From contig OODV01000281.1 of NCBI GenBank assembly GCA_900299555.1, positions 1 through 64,000 of the forward strand: a DNA stretch of 64,000 bases, given 5' to 3'. Positions 18,616-27,552 of this stretch are shown piece after piece. The first letter of the stretch is position 1; each line of letters begins with the position of its first letter. A program made the position numbers and the translations under genes. The notes beneath the pieces are model-generated. The model had not been told where the DNA came from, searched no databases, and worked only from the letters and a program-made list of their open reading frames with translations. Source of the DNA: an uncultured Endozoicomonas sp. (GTDB lineage: Bacteria; Pseudomonadota; Gammaproteobacteria; Pseudomonadales; Endozoicomonadaceae).

Positions 18616-18678
18616 GCGATGTGTGAGTTTCAGGCTGAGATGAGCCCCTCAAATTGTGCAGCTCTTTTCCTGTCTAAA

Positions 18679-19389
18679 TAACGTGAGTTCGACGCTCAGA
18701 AAGCCATAGGTACACCTTCTGTTAGTGCTGAAACATCAATGTGTGGTTTTCTGGGTTGCCTTGTATAGGCAATAAGGCCTGCCATCAGGTTTACAGCAAA
18801 ATTGAAGGGTGAATGACAAAATTTCGCCCAGATGGTTGATGATAAGGTGCAGCTTAAAACCAAACTTCCAACCTGTAGACGTTTTTCCCCGTTTAGCCTC
18901 TTCACTGAAGACCTTGTGGCTATTGATCCGGTGATTATCACAAACGACGATTGGAGTAGAATCGATGAATGACAAGCCCGTTGGTTGCCCCATGCACTGA
19001 GACTTGAGATAAACAGTGAGTGGTATCAATGCCTGTTTCATGAGTTCTACAAAGCGGTTATAGGACACCAGGTTCGGGAAATAATCAGACTTATGCGGTG
19101 TGATCAGCCGCTGGTAATAGTGTTTGAAATTGCGGAAGGCACTCTGATGGAAATAGATGATGATGGTCATTATTTCACTGAGCGACAGCTTTGATAAAAC
19201 AGGAAGCTTTTTGGTATTAGAAATGAGTTTTCTATGCCATTGTGATTCAAAAGTTATACAGAAATCATCAACATCACAGAATACACTGACAATAGACACG
19301 GGAGCCTCCAGTTCGCTATCTCTGGTTTGGTATCTGAAAGATAGCTAAATGACAGGGGCTCCCTGTCTTTTATCATCGAACTCACGTTA
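18679..19389 (-). mobile_element. Nested, internally deleted IS982-family element
   Basis: The ends TAACGTGAGTTCGA (18679-18692) and TCGAACTCACGTTA (19376-19389) are perfect 14-bp inverted repeats. The 711-bp length is short for IS982, and the transposase inside has lost a central part. It sits in the 3' non-coding part of the larger IS982 element. AAAT adjoins both ends and may be the target duplication. Confidence 0.8.
18696..19299 (-). pseudogene. IS982-family transposase, internally deleted
   Basis: The N-terminal part (about 160 residues, with CDVDDFC, LSLSEIMTIIIYFHQS and the DDE-type FIDSTPIVVCDNHRI) reads well up to GEILSFTL. A different frame then gives the transposase C terminus (FAVNLMAGLIAYTRQPRKP). 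The part carrying the remaining catalytic residues is missing, so it is inactive. It differs clearly from the other IS982 transposase here. Confidence 0.85.
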
Positions 19390-20298
19390 AATATTAAAAA
19401 AAGATCCTACTGTGTAGGCAAGTAGCTTACGTCCCATTCGACTGGTCAGATGCCAAATATCCCTGCAATTACAATATTCAATATCAAAGTACTTCCCTAA
19501 CTGACCAATTGTCGTCTCTATTCTTCGACGAATGCGCATGACCAGACTGACAAAGCTCCTGGGCCGCTCATCCCTCATATTTCGTCGCAGCGGTGTCTGT
19601 AAGTCAATGCCTGTTAATGCGAAGTCATGCTTCATTTCAGGGCGAATATAATCTTTATCTCCCAGTAGCAATCCTGTTAATTCATCAAAAAAATCATAGG
19701 CCGCATCCCGTTCATCAACATTGGCTGCCGTGAGTTGGAGTGCTGAGGGGATGCCACTCTGGTCAACAACAAGGTGTCCCTGAAAGCCATAGAAGTCTTT
19801 CTTCTTTGATGCGCAGTGCCCATACCATGCTTCACCTTTGAAACAACGACTTCTTGGTGCCCTTGTTCTAACGCAGACGTCGATGGGGAAACCAGCAATG
19901 ATATGAAGTTCAGAACTATCTGCGCCGAGCATTTGCACTAACTTCTTATGTAGTAGCTGCCTTACCCGCCAGAGGTTGGCACCCTGCCTGACAAATTGGG
20001 ATCGATCTGGCAGAGTTGGGAAAAAATGCAGCCAGTCCCGTCGGAAATATTTCCAGATAGCTTTATCTTCATGAATGCCAGGCCATTCAGCGACGATTTC
20101 CATCGTGAGTACTTCACTGTCAGAGAGTTTGGGCGGTGTTCCTCGTTTACGAATAGGTTCGCTGACGATTGAGGAATATAAATCGTCGATCAGGCAATAA
20201 ACACTGATGATCAACTCTTCAAGGGGCATGGCAGTCACTGGCTTTTTCTGGCAAAGAAATACTGGACAGTGCTCGTGCCCCTCATAGAGTTTTATCAA
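19387..20298 (-). CDS. IS982-family transposase
   Basis: 303 residues from the longest start, or 279 from the MPLEELII start at 20226, where family similarity begins. It is a DDE transposase: LSDSEVLTMEIV near the N terminus, IIAGFPIDVCVRTRAPRSR (first Asp), LLGDKDYI (second Asp) and RRRIETTIGQL (Glu). The reading frame looks complete, so it may encode active enzyme, but its element is split by a nested IS. Confidence 0.87.
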   Translation of the reverse strand: MIKLYEGHEHCPVFLCQKKPVTAMPLEELIISVYCLIDDLYSSIVSEPIRKRGTPPKLSDSEVLTMEIVAEWPGIHEDKAIWKYFRRDWLHFFPTLPDRSQFVRQGANLWRVRQLLHKKLVQMLGADSSELHIIAGFPIDVCVRTRAPRSRCFKGEAWYGHCASKKKDFYGFQGHLVVDQSGIPSALQLTAANVDERDAAYDFFDELTGLLLGDKDYIRPEMKHDFALTGIDLQTPLRRNMRDERPRSFVSLVMRIRRRIETTIGQLGKYFDIEYCNCRDIWHLTSRMGRKLLAYTVGSFFNI

Positions 20299-20508
20299 TA
20301 AAACTCACACATCGCGTATAGATTCTCTGTAAATCTGGTTTGCCCCCCCCCTCTCTGACATGCTATTCATCAGAGAGTTGTTGGGTAAATATTTGCAATA
20401 CGGTTTACTTTTGTTGCCATTCTTAGACAGTTCTGATCCTCATCTCGTTTTTTGATGTTATGATCAGTCTATTTTCCACTTCATCATTGATGAATAGAGA
20501 GGTTGTCG

Positions 20509-21189
20509 GTGGCAGAAAGCATGTCTCTATGGGCTCTGATTGGCAATGCCAGTTGGATTGTGCTGCTGGTATTATTGTTATTGGTGGCAGCATCGGTCGT
20601 TTCATGGATGATGATTATCCAGCGGGGAGCCCTGCTCAGGAATGCACAGCAGGCTATGATCGTGTTTGAAGACCGTTTCTGGTCGGGTATGGACCTGATT
20701 CTACTATACAAAGAGGTGCAGCAGAATGAGCACCCTGACTCCGGGTTAGAGCATATCTTCAAAGCAGGATTTACCGAATTTACCCGCCTTAGAAACCAGG
20801 GTACAGCTGCGCCTGATGCCGTAATGGAAGGCACGCAAAGAGCTATGCGGGTAGCCATTTCCAGAGAGCAGGAAAGGCTTGAAGCGAACCTCCCCTTTCT
20901 TGCCAGTGTTGGGTCTACCTGTCCCTACCTGGGACTGTTTGGAACAGTGGTAGGTATTATGAATTCTTTCCGTGGATTGGCCGTGGTTCAACAGCCTACT
21001 CTGGCATCTGTGGCTCCAGGTATTGCCGAAGCTCTGCTGACCACTGCTGTTGGCCTGGTTGCAGCCATTCCGGCAGTTGTCGCCTATAACCGTTATGCTT
21101 CAAGGGTGGAAGCACTTTTGTCCAATTATGAAACATTTGCGGATGAGTTTTCGAGCATCCTGCACCGTAAAGTATATAGCCGGACATAA
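20509..21189 (+). CDS. tolQ: TolQ, proton-channel subunit of the Tol-Pal system
   Basis: 226 residues. TolQ, with TolR, forms the proton-motive-force-driven motor that energises TolA at the inner membrane during cell division and outer membrane constriction. Three transmembrane helices are visible (about 18-38, and the GLFGTVVGIMNSF and AEALLTTAVGLVAAIPAVVAYN pair). The start is GTG at 20509, with AGAGG six bases upstream; a TTG two codons earlier and an ATG four codons later are less well placed. The usual upstream gene ybgC is missing and an IS982 element lies there instead. It heads the tolQRAB operon. Confidence 0.95.
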   Translation: MAESMSLWALIGNASWIVLLVLLLLVAASVVSWMMIIQRGALLRNAQQAMIVFEDRFWSGMDLILLYKEVQQNEHPDSGLEHIFKAGFTEFTRLRNQGTAAPDAVMEGTQRAMRVAISREQERLEANLPFLASVGSTCPYLGLFGTVVGIMNSFRGLAVVQQPTLASVAPGIAEALLTTAVGLVAAIPAVVAYNRYASRVEALLSNYETFADEFSSILHRKVYSRT

Positions 21190-21203
21190 GGGATCTTACA
21201 CCC

Positions 21204-21647
21204 ATGGCAAAGGTAAGAGTTCGTCGTAAACCCATGTCTGAAATAAACATGGTGCCGTTTATCGATATCATGATGGTCTTGCTGGTCGCTTTTATGATCA
21301 GTGCCCCGATGATGACTCAGGGAGTTAAGGTTGAGCTACCAAAGACCAGTAGTGACAATATTGCTCTGCCTGATGATAAAGAGGTACTGATTGTTTCTGT
21401 CAAAGCTGATGGCAGTTACTTTATAGACATTGGGTCAGATCGTGATAAGGCTGTTGGTTTATCTTCCCTGACTGAGAAGGTTGGCAAGGTGGTCAGTGCC
21501 AGGCCAAACATTCAGGTCTTGATTCAGGGGGATACCAGTGTTGCTTATGGATCGGTTGTGCAGTTGATGGCTGGTCTGCAAAATGCGGGTATCAGTCACG
21601 TCGGTCTGGTAACTGATCCGATGGCGATTGGTATGGATGAGCGGTAA
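21204..21647 (+). CDS. tolR: TolR, Tol-Pal motor subunit
   Basis: 147 residues. It has one N-terminal transmembrane helix carrying the essential proton-path aspartate in VPFIDIMMVLLVAFMI, followed by a periplasmic domain of the ExbD/TolR type. It lies 14 bases after tolQ and ends directly before the tolA ATG (TAAATG). Confidence 0.95.
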   Translation: MAKVRVRRKPMSEINMVPFIDIMMVLLVAFMISAPMMTQGVKVELPKTSSDNIALPDDKEVLIVSVKADGSYFIDIGSDRDKAVGLSSLTEKVGKVVSARPNIQVLIQGDTSVAYGSVVQLMAGLQNAGISHVGLVTDPMAIGMDER

Positions 21648-22493
21648 ATGAAAAGATGGTTCAATAGCGCTTTTCCAGCCTTTCTTGCTAAATCCACAGA
21701 GGGTTATGGCTTTGCCATAGCCCTGTCTTTGGTTTTGCATACCATTATGTTCGGGGTGCTTTTAGTGAACTGGAGTACTGATTCCAGTATAAAGATAACG
21801 CCACCGATACCGATCAGTGCAGCCCTGGTAGAGCTGCCTAAGCCTGCCGCAAAGCCTCCCGCCATGAGAAAGCCTGTACAGAGTCAGGCCGATAAAAAAC
21901 GAAAAGAGGACGCTAAAAAACAAGCCGAAGCAAAAAAGAAGGCAGAGGCTAAAAAGAAAGCTGAGCAGCAGAAAAAGGAACAGGAGCGCCAGAAAGCGCT
22001 GGCTCTGAAGCGTGAAGAGGAAAAAAAGAAAGAGGCGCTTCGTAAGAAAGAAGAAGCGGCTCGTGAGCGTCAAGAGCAGGAGAGGCGCAGGCTTGAGAGA
22101 GAGCAAAAGCGCAAAGAGCAGGAAGCGCTTGAGCGAAGCCTTGCCCTGGAACAGGAGGCTCTAAAAGAAGCTCAACAGCTTGAACATGATCAGTTTGAGC
22201 AGGCTAAATATGCTGCATTGATTAAAAGTTTGACTTCACAGTACTGGAATAGACCCCCCAGTGCACGTAATAACATGGTGGCTGAAATCAGAATCAGTCT
22301 GTCACCTTTTGGTGATGTGCTGGATATTACCATGGTGAAGTCCAGTGGAAATGATGAGTTTGATCGATCAGTTATTCAGGCTATCCGCCGAGCATCGCCT
22401 TTTTCAGAGTTGAAGGATCTTGAACGACGGATATTCGATCAACACTTCCGGCGAATTACTTTCCGATTCAGACCCGAGGATCTGGTGAAATGA
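21648..22493 (+). CDS. tolA: TolA, periplasm-spanning Tol-Pal link
   Basis: 281 residues, on the short side. It has an N-terminal transmembrane anchor (about 22-42), then a long alpha-helical Lys/Ala/Glu/Gln-rich rod (about 75-185), and a C-terminal globular domain with the TonB-like VAEIRISLSPFGDVLDITMV and FDRSVIQAIRRASPF. TolA connects TolQR to TolB and Pal and is exploited by colicins and phages in relatives. The ATGA overlap with tolB indicates coupled translation. Confidence 0.94.
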   Translation: MKRWFNSAFPAFLAKSTEGYGFAIALSLVLHTIMFGVLLVNWSTDSSIKITPPIPISAALVELPKPAAKPPAMRKPVQSQADKKRKEDAKKQAEAKKKAEAKKKAEQQKKEQERQKALALKREEEKKKEALRKKEEAARERQEQERRRLEREQKRKEQEALERSLALEQEALKEAQQLEHDQFEQAKYAALIKSLTSQYWNRPPSARNNMVAEIRISLSPFGDVLDITMVKSSGNDEFDRSVIQAIRRASPFSELKDLERRIFDQHFRRITFRFRPEDLVK

Positions 22494-23824
22494 GGCACGT
22501 ATTTAAAACCGTTTTACTGTTTTACTGTCTGCTCTGGGGGCTTACTGCTCAGGCAGAGCTTGTTATTGAGGTGACTCAGGGAAATGATAAGGCTGTATCG
22601 ATAGCGACTTCCCCTTTCAGTTGGAAAGGGGATAAAGTTCTGCCGGAGGACCCTGCTGCCATTATCGATAACGATTTGAAGCTCAGTGGCCTTTTCAAGG
22701 CGATGCCACGAGCGAGTATGCTCAGTTTTCCGGCCAATGAGTCGGAAGTTTATTATCGTGACTGGAAGGTGCTGGGTGCCTCTTACCTGGTAACCGGGCA
22801 GGTAATACTCAAAGATAACGCCTACACCATGAACTATCAGTTGTATGACACCATCAGAGGGAAGCGCATAGCGAAGGGTGGCTTTACGGGAAACAGTATT
22901 CAGCTTCGTGAGATGGCTCATCGTATCAGCGATGCTGTATATGAAAAAATTACCGGTTTAAAGGGGGATTTTTCTACCCGCATTTTGTATGTCACTGCCC
23001 AGCGTCATGATGCGAACCGAACCGATTACCAGCTGAATTATGCCGATGCGGATGGTAAACGGAATCGAAAAGTCTTCAGTTCCAGTGAGCCTATTTTGTC
23101 TCCAAGCTGGTCACCTGACGGAACTAAAGTCACCTATGTTTCCTTTGAACAGGGGAGACCTGCTATCTATATGCAGGAACTGGCTACAGGTAAACGCAAA
23201 AAACTGACGGGCTTTAAGGGGCTGAATAACTCTCCGGTCTGGGCGCCCGATGGCAAATCTATGGCTATGGTGCTTTCTAAAGATGGAAATCCAGATGTAT
23301 ATATTCTGGATCTGGCATCCAATAAAATCACTAATGTAACCACTCACTATGGAATTGATACGGAGCCGGACTGGATGCCGGATGGGAAGAGTATTGTTTT
23401 CACTTCTAACCGTGGTGGAAGTCCTCAAGTTTATCAGCAGGATATCAGCCGAAAAAGTAACGGTGAATTCATTCCACAAGGCAAGCCTCGTCGCCTAACC
23501 TTTGAGGGGCGGTTCAATGCTCGGGCAAAGGTTTTTCCTGATGGTAAGTCTCTTGCCCTGGTTCACAAAGGGCAGGGAGCCACTGACTTTAATATTGCCA
23601 TTCTTGACCTGGACTCGGATAGACTACGATTGTTGACCTCTTCAAAGCTGGAAGACTCTCCCAGTATTGCCCCTGGTGGTCGCAGGCTGATCTATTCTGT
23701 TCAGGGTGGCAAGCATGGTGAATTGGGTATTGTATCTGCAGATGGGCGGGTTAAGCAGCGTTTGCCTTCAGCAGAGGGTGATGTCAGGGAGCCTGCGTGG
23801 GGGCCAAGCGTCCAGCTCAGATGA
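22490..23824 (+). CDS. tolB: TolB, periplasmic beta-propeller
   Basis: 444 residues. Sec signal peptide ending at about AQAELVIE, an N-terminal domain (about 25-160), then a six-bladed beta-propeller with repeated SPSWSPDGTKV, SPVWAPDGKSM and EPDWMPDGKSIVFTSNRGG blades. It binds Pal and TolA at the outer membrane. It overlaps tolA by four bases. A 468-base gap separates it from pal, longer than usual. Confidence 0.95.
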   Translation: MRHVFKTVLLFYCLLWGLTAQAELVIEVTQGNDKAVSIATSPFSWKGDKVLPEDPAAIIDNDLKLSGLFKAMPRASMLSFPANESEVYYRDWKVLGASYLVTGQVILKDNAYTMNYQLYDTIRGKRIAKGGFTGNSIQLREMAHRISDAVYEKITGLKGDFSTRILYVTAQRHDANRTDYQLNYADADGKRNRKVFSSSEPILSPSWSPDGTKVTYVSFEQGRPAIYMQELATGKRKKLTGFKGLNNSPVWAPDGKSMAMVLSKDGNPDVYILDLASNKITNVTTHYGIDTEPDWMPDGKSIVFTSNRGGSPQVYQQDISRKSNGEFIPQGKPRRLTFEGRFNARAKVFPDGKSLALVHKGQGATDFNIAILDLDSDRLRLLTSSKLEDSPSIAPGGRRLIYSVQGGKHGELGIVSADGRVKQRLPSAEGDVREPAWGPSVQLR

Positions 23825-24292
23825 TCAAAAGGCAGGGTGTTGTTCTTGTAGGTGAATAGTAGATAGTATTTTTTGCCCTGCTGATTTTCCGGCTTGGTGC
23901 TATGCTCGTTTAACCAGCACTTATGAGTTGCCTTAAGTAGTGTATGGAATCAGTGAATTGATTCAGGTTTACCGGTCATAAACTGAGTGAGAGAAGGCAA
24001 TGAAGGAGGTTGTTGAATGGTGAGGTTTTCCTTTGTCGTGCTTCTTACCACTTTGGTGCAGCATAACCGGCAGTCAAGTCGGCTTTCGGTTGCTGTTTTC
24101 AATGTGCCGGGGTAGCGTAAATGACACGGTCACCCCTCTACTCCCTTCTTTTTGAGCCTGCTTCTTTTTTGGTAGCTCTTTCTTTGAGGAAACCTTATCA
24201 TCCCTTGGTATTCGGGCTAGTCGGGCGACCTCAGTTCTGATAGTGTACTGCAAAATTTTTTGAAATCCCGTAGAGAATGATTGGAGTTGAAA
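23825..24292. other. Gap between tolB and pal
   Basis: 468 bases without a recognisable gene. The 5' part has a weak GGCAGGG/CCCTGC pairing around a T-run (about 23832-23880), which could be an attenuator or terminator. pal therefore probably has its own promoter in the distal half. No RNA family was recognised. Confidence 0.35.
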
Positions 24293-24853
24293 ATGCAAAT
24301 TGCCAATGTTGTTAAAGCAGCTTTTTTGGCTGTCGCTGCTATCTGGCTGGCAGGATGTGCTTCCAAGAAAGAGCCAACCACTGCAGAAACCCAGCCACCG
24401 GTAGTCACTATTGAAGAAGAAGTGCTGGTTGAAGTTCAACCTGTACTGGATCCTGCTGTTCAGGCGGTTATTGATAGTGGCAAAATTGATGAGTCTCCTG
24501 AAGAAATTCAGGCCCTCCTTGAGAAGAATACCTACTTCTTCCCATTTGATAGCTCAAAGCTGGATGACGAAGCCTACAAGGCTCTGGATGTGCATGCTGC
24601 GTACCTGACTTCTAACCTTGGTTACATGAAGAATATCGTGATTCAGGGACATACTGATGAACGTGGTACCCGGACTTACAACCTGGCTTTGGGTGAGCGT
24701 CGTGCCAATGCAGTGAAAGACTACCTGGTTGCTAAGGGTGTAGCGGCTAACCGTGTTGAGGTTATCAGTTTTGGTTTTGAAAAGCCTCTGGATCCAGAGC
24801 ACAATGACACTGCATGGGCTCTGAATCGTCGTGCTGTTATTGTTGTTGAATAA
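24293..24853 (+). CDS. pal: Pal, peptidoglycan-associated lipoprotein
   Basis: 186 residues. The lipoprotein signal ends in the lipobox LAGC, followed by a linker and an OmpA-like peptidoglycan-binding domain. Landmarks are YFFPFDSSKLDD, QGHTDERGTRTYNLALGERR and the C-terminal LNRRAVIVV. It anchors the outer membrane to peptidoglycan and interacts with TolB. The ATG at 24293, with GGAG six bases upstream, is preferred over an in-frame TTG at 24281. Confidence 0.96.
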   Translation: MQIANVVKAAFLAVAAIWLAGCASKKEPTTAETQPPVVTIEEEVLVEVQPVLDPAVQAVIDSGKIDESPEEIQALLEKNTYFFPFDSSKLDDEAYKALDVHAAYLTSNLGYMKNIVIQGHTDERGTRTYNLALGERRANAVKDYLVAKGVAANRVEVISFGFEKPLDPEHNDTAWALNRRAVIVVE

Positions 24854-24876
24854 TCGTTAATTCCGATGGGGGTTGA

Positions 24877-25764
24877 ATGAGTACAGGTAAAACAAACCCA
24901 AAACAGGCTTTTGGACTCTCTCTGGTGTTGCCTTTGTTGCTTGCCAGTATTTTGAGCGGTGATATTCAAGCAGCACCAGCGCCTGTCGCAGAGTCTAAAC
25001 CTATGGAGGGGCGCTCATCTGAAGTGAGAACTGTTGTCAGTAAAATTTCGGATGAACCTGTAACCATTTTACCTTCGGCTGGCTCTCCTGACGGTGATGA
25101 TGGAGAGATAAACGGTACAGCGCATCTGCTCAATACTATTGACCAGATGCGTCAGGAAATGATGGAAATGCGAGGCCAGCTTGAAGAGCAGGCTTTTCGA
25201 ATTGAGCAGCTTCAGCAGGAAAGCAGGGACAGGTATCTGGATCTTGATGAGCGTATGTCCCGCCTGAATGGTCAGGGGCATAGTGGTGGCAGGGGGGAGA
25301 ATTCTTCTGTTGCAGTCCTGCAACCACCGATATTAAATACCTCGGTGGCAAACCCTTCAGAGAAACGCGATCAGTCTGTACTCAAAGCTGAAGAAGCTGC
25401 TTACCAGTCTGCATTTGGTTTAATCCGTTCCAAGCAGTTCAATGATGCTAAAGAGGCGCTTCAGCAGCAGCTCAAAGCATACCCTAAGGGGCATTATGCT
25501 GATAATGCGTATTATTGGCTGGGTGAAGTCGATATGGCTCAGGGGCGTTATGATGAGGCTCGCGACTCTTTTCAGGTTGTATTGAGTGATTTTCCCAAGA
25601 GTCCTAAGGTTCCTGATGCCAGTTATAAACTTGGCAGGGTCTATGATCTGCTCGGCAATCAGAAAAAAGCCAAAGAGCTTCTAGAGTCAGTGATCAGGCA
25701 ATACCCGGAAAGTGCTGCGTCCCGGCTCTCTGATACCTATCTCAGGACTATGGGTGGTTCCTGA
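24877..25764 (+). CDS. cpoB: CpoB/YbgF, cell division coordinator
   Basis: 295 residues. Periplasmic protein with a Sec signal ending at about residue 33, a coiled coil (about 85-125, trimerising in homologs) and C-terminal TPRs (about 170-290, with YYWLGEVDMAQGRYDEA). It links peptidoglycan synthesis to Tol-driven outer membrane constriction. It is the last gene of the tol-pal cluster. Confidence 0.94.
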   Translation: MSTGKTNPKQAFGLSLVLPLLLASILSGDIQAAPAPVAESKPMEGRSSEVRTVVSKISDEPVTILPSAGSPDGDDGEINGTAHLLNTIDQMRQEMMEMRGQLEEQAFRIEQLQQESRDRYLDLDERMSRLNGQGHSGGRGENSSVAVLQPPILNTSVANPSEKRDQSVLKAEEAAYQSAFGLIRSKQFNDAKEALQQQLKAYPKGHYADNAYYWLGEVDMAQGRYDEARDSFQVVLSDFPKSPKVPDASYKLGRVYDLLGNQKKAKELLESVIRQYPESAASRLSDTYLRTMGGS

Positions 25765-25774
25765 TTCTTCTTTA

Positions 25775-25797
25775 GGTGCAGGCTTTTCTCCTGCACC
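25775..25797. terminator. Hairpin after cpoB
   Basis: GGTGCAGG pairs with CCTGCACC around a T-rich loop of seven bases. There is no T-tract after it, so factor-independent termination is uncertain. Confidence 0.45.
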
Positions 25798-26096
25798 TGC
25801 CATGTGTTGTGTTAGCCCTTTCTTTCACTGCTTAATACTTTCCTGATCTGTATTCTGATTGCGGGCACTATTTTAAGAATATGCGCGGTCAGACCAGCGC
25901 TCTGCTATTCTGGTAGCTTTGCTCAAATGACGCTTTAGCGCATCCGGGCAGGCAAGGAGTGGCTTGATTCTTGGTAAATAAATAGTTCCAGGCTCTTGCT
26001 GGTCTTTTTCTTTGTCGCATGCAGTGTATAGAGCTTGAGCAATTTGGATGTTGCTCCGGAAATCATATTTTATGATGTCGTTCAGGTGGCATATTG
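25798..26096. other. Region upstream of queE
   Basis: Almost 300 bases with no recognised gene, RNA or riboswitch. It presumably carries the queE promoter. Confidence 0.35.
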
Positions 26097-26735
26097 ATGA
26101 TTCGAATTTCAGAAATATTTTATTCTCTTCAGGGGGAGACAAGAACGACAGGCTTACCTACCGTGTTTGTTCGGCTGACCGGTTGCCCGTTACGGTGTAC
26201 CTGGTGTGACACGGAGTACGCTTTTAAAGGTGGTGATTTATTATCGTCGGATGCAATTTTGGGTAAGGTTTCCGAGTACTCTCCGAAGTATGTCACAGTG
26301 ACTGGTGGTGAGCCACTTGCGCAGAAAGAGTGTCATCAGCTATTGACGCTTCTGGCGGATCAGGGGTATGAGGTTTCGCTTGAAACCAGCGGTGCTATTA
26401 CCCTGTCAGAAGTGGATCCAAGAGTGGTCAAGGTTATGGATCTTAAGCCTCCTGCTTCAGGTGAATCGCACCGGAACCTGTATGAAAATATCCGGTTTTT
26501 GGATAAGAAAGACCAATTAAAGTTTGTGATAGCGGATCGTGGTGATTATGACTGGTCTGTGTCCAAACTGATTGAATACGATTTAGCGAACAGAGTGTCA
26601 GATGTTCTTTTTTCGCCAGTCAGTGGGGAAATGTCGGCAGAAATACTGGCCAGCTGGATTCTTGATGACCGGCTTCCTGTACGGTTTCAATTGCAACTGC
26701 ATCGTATGATCTGGGGTGATAAGCCCGGTGTTTAA
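26097..26735 (+). CDS. queE: 7-carboxy-7-deazaguanine synthase QueE
   Basis: 212 residues. Radical-SAM enzyme converting 6-carboxy-tetrahydropterin to CDG in queuosine synthesis. The cluster-binding CPLRCTWCDTEY is the C-x3-C-x2-C motif, and the SAM-binding VTGGEPLAQ follows. The start is the ATG at 26097 with AGGTGG seven bases upstream; a TTG one codon earlier is the alternative. It is followed by queC, the next enzyme in the pathway. Confidence 0.95.
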   Translation: MIRISEIFYSLQGETRTTGLPTVFVRLTGCPLRCTWCDTEYAFKGGDLLSSDAILGKVSEYSPKYVTVTGGEPLAQKECHQLLTLLADQGYEVSLETSGAITLSEVDPRVVKVMDLKPPASGESHRNLYENIRFLDKKDQLKFVIADRGDYDWSVSKLIEYDLANRVSDVLFSPVSGEMSAEILASWILDDRLPVRFQLQLHRMIWGDKPGV

Positions 26736-26824
26736 GTAAGAGTCAGCGAAGACGCTCTTTCCCCTATGATTGTTCTTTGTTGCATGGTATCCCTGTCGTT
26801 TGATTTATGAAGAGGTTGTTGCAG

Positions 26825-27544
26825 ATGAAGAAGGCGGTTGTGTTGCTTTCTGGTGGTTTGGATTCGGCCACCGTATTAGCGCTTGCAGCTGAGCAAGGGT
26901 ATGAAACTTACTCTGTCAGTTTTGACTATGGGCAACGTCATCGTGCTGAACTGGAAGCATCCCGTCGTTTAGCGGACGTAATGGGGGCAAGAGAGCATAA
27001 GGTCTTAAAGTTGGGGCTAACTGAAATTGGTGGTTCAGCGTTAACTGATGAAGATATACCGGTACCGGACTTTGGTGAACATCCCAAAGAAACACTTAAG
27101 GACGTTCCCAGGGATAATCTGAGCAGTATTCCTGTCACCTATGTTCCTGCAAGAAATACTGTTTTCCTGTCACTTGCTCTTGGTTGGGCTGAGGTGTTGG
27201 GTGCGCGAGATATTTTTATCGGTGCTAATGTAGTTGATTACTCCAATTATCCAGATTGTCGTCCAGAGTATCTGAAGGCTTTTGAGGACATGGCGAATCT
27301 TGCTACCCGGGCTGGTGTAGAGGGTGATCACTTTAGAATTCGAGCGCCTTTGTTGAATCTGACTAAGGCTGAAATTATTTCAGAGGGGGTGAGACTTGGA
27401 GTGGATTATGGGATGACAATCTCCTGTTATCAGGCTGATGATCAGGGGGCTGCCTGCGGAGTGTGTGACAGTTGCAGTTTCAGGCGTAAAGGCTTTCTTG
27501 AGGCATCTGTTCCAGATCCTACCCCTTACCGTACCACTGTTTGA
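26825..27544 (+). CDS. queC: 7-cyano-7-deazaguanine synthase QueC
   Basis: 239 residues. ATP-dependent enzyme converting CDG to preQ0. The PP-loop SGGLDSATV is at the N terminus, and zinc ligands lie in CYQAD...CGVCDSC near the C terminus. The ATG at 26825 has AGAGG upstream; an earlier ATG at 26807 lacks a ribosome site. The 3' end lies nine bases from an IS630 remnant, unlike Pseudomonas, where tRNA-Lys follows. Confidence 0.95.
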   Translation: MKKAVVLLSGGLDSATVLALAAEQGYETYSVSFDYGQRHRAELEASRRLADVMGAREHKVLKLGLTEIGGSALTDEDIPVPDFGEHPKETLKDVPRDNLSSIPVTYVPARNTVFLSLALGWAEVLGARDIFIGANVVDYSNYPDCRPEYLKAFEDMANLATRAGVEGDHFRIRAPLLNLTKAEIISEGVRLGVDYGMTISCYQADDQGAACGVCDSCSFRRKGFLEASVPDPTPYRTTV

Positions 27545-27552
27545 GCCTTCTG

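Larger units (their letters stand above)
18616..20315 (-). mobile_element. IS982-family element interrupted by a second IS982 element
   Basis: The ends GCGATGTGTGAGTTT (18616-18630) and AAACTCACACATCGC (20301-20315) are perfect inverted repeats. Removing the nested element (18679-19389) leaves about 990 bases, the size of an IS982 element, with one transposase gene. The insertion lies about 190 bases upstream of tolQ. Confidence 0.75.

Noticed and set aside
25775..25797. Strong factor-independent terminator after cpoB
   Set aside because: The stem is good but no T-tract follows; kept only as a low-confidence hairpin.
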